In this document: piece after piece, positions 59,725 to 64,000 of the stretch | How the letters are laid out: each line of letters starts with the position of its first letter | Numbering within the stretch: position 1 is the stretch's first letter | DNA from: Blastocatellia bacterium | GTDB taxonomy: Bacteria; Acidobacteriota; Blastocatellia; Pyrinomonadales; Pyrinomonadaceae | Reading direction: 5' to 3' | Length of the DNA: 64,000 bases | Assembly (NCBI GenBank): GCA_003168335.1 | Contig: PMSM01000006.1 | Location: 62,001 to 126,000, forward strand | Made by a program: the position numbers and the translations under genes | The notes under the pieces: generated by a model | What the model was told of the DNA's origin: nothing | Database searches by the model: none | The model's input: the letters and a program-made list of their open reading frames with translations, nothing else

Positions 59725-60182
59725 TTCAACCAATAGTCCGGGCTCTCTTTCATATTCGGGTCAGGCCGCTCCATCCAACGCTCTGGCCGGTGCAGTTTGA
59801 TAAAGCCGAATCGTTCGTACAATCCGTGCGCGTCTTTCGTTGACAAGACCCAACGGCGGAATCCCTGCAACTGCGGATGCGCGATCATTACCTCCATCAG
59901 CCACTTTGACAGTCCGCGGCGGCGATGTTCCGGCAACACGAAGACGTCGGCTATCCAGGCGAACGTTGCATAGTCAGTCACGACCCGTGCGAACCCGACC
60001 TGCTCCAAATTCCTGTAGATACCAAAGCAGAGCGAGTTCTCGATCGATCGCCGCACCACTTCCAGGCTTCGACCCGTCGCCCAGTACGAGGTGTTCGAGA
60101 GATAGTCGTGAATCAGCTCGATGTTAAGGCGTGAGCGATCAGTACTGATCGAGTATTCGCCGCGCTCCCAGGATTCAGGCAT
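59709..60182 (-). CDS. GNAT-family N-acetyltransferase
   Basis: 157 residues from the ATG at 60182; an ATG at 60224 is less likely since the next M begins the conserved part. The acetyl-CoA motif is FVLPEHRRRGLSKWLMEVM, and RWVLSTKDAHGLYERFGF is the typical closing strand-helix. It acetylates an unknown amine. The last residues KSDKL and the TAG stop lie inside the right terminus of element E. Confidence 0.85.
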   Translation of the reverse strand: MPESWERGEYSISTDRSRLNIELIHDYLSNTSYWATGRSLEVVRRSIENSLCFGIYRNLEQVGFARVVTDYATFAWIADVFVLPEHRRRGLSKWLMEVMIAHPQLQGFRRWVLSTKDAHGLYERFGFIKLHRPERWMERPDPNMKESPDYWLKSDKL

Positions 60183-60248
60183 AGGCTTCGCGAATTGACA
60201 TTGGCCAAGTGGCCCAGACTTCAAGAGCTAATCCAAGGGTCAACTCCT

Positions 60249-60377
60249 TGGAGTGCGGCGACCTGTCGCCGCTTTGGTCTGAGTCGGCTCGACGCCGCAT
60301 TCTTTGAAAAGACGCAACTGAAGTGTGGTCGTGACAAATCGCGACCGACCAAAGCGCTGACAAGTCAGCGCACTCCA
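60249..60377. repeat. Twin-hairpin repeat, TGGAGTGC family, wide copy
   Basis: TGGAGTGC/GCACTCCA ends, with GGCGAC-CT-GTCGCC near the left and GCTGAC-AA-GTCAGC near the right, and a longer centre with ACCAAAGC. It lies between the GNAT and DinB genes. Confidence 0.8.
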
Positions 60378-60407
60378 AAGGGTCGACGCTTCCATCGCAG
60401 CCCCTCA

Positions 60408-60926
60408 CTACTTCGGAGATATCTCGCGCCGCAGATAGAAAAGCAAATCCGTCGACGGCGGCTCGATGCCGAGCTGACGGATCATCCCAACCACCTGTCC
60501 GCGGTGCAGCGTCGCATGATTGGCCACATGCTGCATTTGATCCACGAGCCGCATCGAATTGGGATCGCCGCTGAGAAGTTTGAACGGCAGTTCAGCCATC
60601 AAGCGCGACTCATCAAGTTCCGAGATGAAATGGGCCCGCCGATCGACGCCGTCCTGCCAGCGCTGGTTCAGTGTCGCGAGATCGGCGCAAGATTCCGTCG
60701 TCCAAAGCGACCAGGCCTCCGTTTTTGCCGGCGATCGTCCCTGCCAGCGCTCGAGCCAAACCCACTCGGCGCCCGCCATGTGCAGCAACGTTCCGAAAAT
60801 CGAACTGTGGCTAATCTGAAAGTCGCGGCGCCGGTTTTCGTCTGACAGTTCCGTGGCAGCATTCATCGCCAGGCCGTTGGCCCATTCCGTGTAGTCAAAC
60901 AGGTGTCTGATGTCATTAAGATTCAT
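60408..60926 (-). CDS. DinB-family protein
   Basis: 172 residues. The four-helix DinB fold has its metal ligands His49 (TLLHMAGAEW), His137 and His141 (HVANHATLHRGQV). This family includes damage-inducible proteins and thiol-dependent transferases (bacillithiol, mycothiol, maleylpyruvate isomerase-like). The exact role is unclear. It is the gene after enolase on the same strand. Confidence 0.86.
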   Translation of the reverse strand: MNLNDIRHLFDYTEWANGLAMNAATELSDENRRRDFQISHSSIFGTLLHMAGAEWVWLERWQGRSPAKTEAWSLWTTESCADLATLNQRWQDGVDRRAHFISELDESRLMAELPFKLLSGDPNSMRLVDQMQHVANHATLHRGQVVGMIRQLGIEPPSTDLLFYLRREISPK

Positions 60927-61065
60927 AATCGCTCGCGCTAGCCGTCGTTAAAGGAATACGATCCACGAACCCACACGAAACAATCACGAAGAAGAGGCTA
61001 AACTCCCTCTCGTTTTCGTGTATTTCGTGGATCGTTTCACAGGTCTTTTCCTCTGCTCCATTTGT
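60927..61065. repeat. Inverted repeat GATCCACGAA before DinB
   Basis: ACGATCCACGAACCCACACG at about 60960 pairs with TTTCGTGTATTTCGTGGATC near 61015-61036, a widespread type of repeat. A related piece is at about 27955-28015 (TTTCGTGGATC). No gene. Confidence 0.65.
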
Positions 61066-62744
<1,679 letters not shown>

Positions 62745-63512
62745 ATGATGATGTCGCTCTCCGAACAAGATCACGAACCACTGGTCGAATTCCGCGACGT
62801 AAGCTACGCGATCAACGGCGGGCGGCCGATCATCGATCACTTAAGTTTCGCCGTTGAGCGCGGCGAAACGTTTGTGCTGCTCGGCGAATCAGGCTGTGGA
62901 AAAACGACGACGCTCAAGCTGGTCAATCGCCTGCTCGCGCCGACCTCGGGCGAGGTTAGGGTCGAAGGGAAAACGACGGCTGAGTGGGATGCCATTCGTC
63001 TGCGGCGCCGCACCGGCTATGTAATTCAGGAAGCCGGATTGTTTCCGCATTTCACCGTTGAGCAAAACGTCGCGCTGGTCCCAGCCCTCGAAGGCTGGGA
63101 CGAAGCGCGCGGGCGCGAACGCGTGCGCGAATTACTTTCGTTGGTTGGTTTGGATCCGGAGCGGTTCGCCCATCGTTACCCACGTGAATTATCCGGCGGG
63201 CAACGTCAACGCGTCGGCGTGGCGCGCGCGCTGGCCGCTGATCCGCCGCTGCTCTTAATGGACGAACCGTTTGGGGCATTGGATCCCCTGACACGCTCGT
63301 CGTTACAAAAAGAGTTTGTGGAATTAAAATCCCGTCTCGGCAAAACGGTGATCTTCGTGACGCACGATGTGCGCGAAGCACTGCTGCTCGGTTCGCGGAT
63401 TGCGCTGATGGATGCCGGAAAGGTCGTGCTGCTTGAGACGCCAAACGGATTCTTGAAGTCGGAAAACAAACTCGCGCGCGCGTACCTGGAAACCCTGCGG
63501 AGTGAGTTTTGA
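62745..63512 (+). CDS. ABC importer ATP-binding protein, osmoprotectant type
   Basis: 255 residues. Walker A GESGCGKTT at 47-55, signature LSGGQRQR at 149-156, Walker B LLLMDEPFGALDP near 170, and the switch His in FVTHDVREA. The downstream permease fits the glycine betaine/carnitine/choline (OpuC/ProV-like) group. It drives import of a small compatible solute, substrate not proven. The gene lacks the C-terminal CBS pair found in some OpuCA/ProV proteins. It is followed at 86 bases by the permease, with a repeat between. Confidence 0.9.
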   Translation: MMMSLSEQDHEPLVEFRDVSYAINGGRPIIDHLSFAVERGETFVLLGESGCGKTTTLKLVNRLLAPTSGEVRVEGKTTAEWDAIRLRRRTGYVIQEAGLFPHFTVEQNVALVPALEGWDEARGRERVRELLSLVGLDPERFAHRYPRELSGGQRQRVGVARALAADPPLLLMDEPFGALDPLTRSSLQKEFVELKSRLGKTVIFVTHDVREALLLGSRIALMDAGKVVLLETPNGFLKSENKLARAYLETLRSEF

Positions 63513-63598
63513 TCCACAGATTACGCAAATTACACAGACCGAACGGTTCGATGCCGAATTTCCTTTCTGCGAAATCTGTGTAATCTGCGGATAAATCA
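63513..63598. repeat. Inverted repeat inside the ABC operon
   Basis: GATCCACAGATTACGCAAAT near the start pairs with AATCTGTGTAATCTGCGGAT near the end. It is a common environmental repeat type. It fills the gap between the ATPase stop and the permease start, with no other sequence left. Confidence 0.8.
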
Positions 63599-64000
63599 AT
63601 GCTCGAATTTCTCAAAGCCAACTGGTCAGACATTCTCGCGCACATCGCGCAGCACCTGTGGCTGGTCTTCATCTCGATTGCCATAGCCGTGGTCATTGGC
63701 CTCCCGCTGGGAGTTCTGATCACGCGGCGAAAACGTCTGCGCGGGCCGGTGCTGGGAATTGCCAACGTGATGCAGACGATTCCCAGTCTGGCTCTGTTTG
63801 GCTTTCTGATTCCCCTCCCTTTCATCGGCGGCATCGGGCCGCGCACGGCCATCGTCGCGCTTGTCTTCTACGCGTTGCTCCCGATCATTCGCAACACCGT
63901 CACCGGAATTCTGGGCGTCGATCGCAACGTGCGCGAAGCGGCGGTGGCCATGGGAATGACTGATCGCCAGGTTCTGTTTCAGGTCGAGCTGCCGCTGGCG
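63599..64000 (+). CDS. ABC importer permease, osmoprotectant type (partial)
   Basis: 134 residues to the window edge; the 3' part is missing. From the ATG at 63599 it reads MLEFLKANWSDILAHIAQHL then a hydrophobic helix IAIAVVIGLPLGVLITRRKR, another near MQTIPSLALFGFLIPL, and NVREAAVAMGMTDRQVLFQVELPL. EAAVAMG-x(9)-ELPLA is the cytoplasmic EAA loop that contacts the ATPase. This is the BPD_transp_1 fold of OpuCB/YehW-like permeases. It pairs with the ATPase gene just upstream, and the solute-binding protein probably follows beyond the window. Confidence 0.88.
   Translation, partial: MLEFLKANWSDILAHIAQHLWLVFISIAIAVVIGLPLGVLITRRKRLRGPVLGIANVMQTIPSLALFGFLIPLPFIGGIGPRTAIVALVFYALLPIIRNTVTGILGVDRNVREAAVAMGMTDRQVLFQVELPLA

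Overview
The window looks like chromosome of a soil-type acidobacterium, most likely class Blastocatellia (Pyrinomonadaceae-like). This is an inference from gene content, not a database match. The clues are moderately high GC, many secreted peptidases and lipoproteins (M1, M13, M16, S9, DUF1684, DUF2911, DUF3298), PafA-like phosphatase, long TPR proteins, and intergenic spaces packed with short palindromic repeats. I see no tRNA, rRNA, CRISPR array, phage or IS transposase gene.

Layout. 1-2.3 kb holds four small genes: a PD-(D/E)XK-like protein, a membrane-anchored hypothetical, a MoaD/ThiS-like protein with an odd tail, and a zinc-ribbon membrane protein. 2.3-9.1 kb is metabolic: bicupin, kynureninase-like PLP enzyme, SDR, APC permease, a frameshifted nuclease-like gene and a dienelactone hydrolase/SnoaL fusion. 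9.4-13.5 kb is an AddA-like helicase-nuclease. 13.8-24.6 kb carries envelope and proteolysis genes: an M1 homologue without its zinc ligands, an active/inactive M16 pair, a carbonic-anhydrase remnant, a TPM-TPR protein and a PafA-like phosphatase. 24.8-47.4 kb has rsmI and many exported proteins, including an amidohydrolase, VanX-like dipeptidase, NADAR protein, caspase-like protein with an EF hand and Tudor-knot-like domain, S9 and M13 peptidases, plus an FAD monooxygenase. 47.8-64 kb is housekeeping (alaS, recX, truB, gpmI, eno) and an ABC importer that runs off the end.

The most unusual locus is alaS. Alanyl-tRNA synthetase is encoded as two open reading frames (51288-50458 and 49855-47780, minus strand), separated by a nucleotidyltransferase-fold gene and a 37-codon ORF, all co-directional and nearly touching. 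Both halves keep their catalytic and editing motifs, so a working two-subunit AlaRS with an embedded cassette is possible.

The second theme is repeats that act as gene parts. Palindromic elements are read in frame inside addA (twice), alaS, truB and a membrane protein. They supply stop codons and last residues to at least five genes (APC permease, GNAT, gpmI, and the convergent VanX-like and NADAR genes). One adds a tail behind the diglycine of the MoaD-like protein. A MITE-like family with termini GTCCGACAAACTT twice fills the whole space between two co-directional genes. All coordinates of repeats were read by eye.
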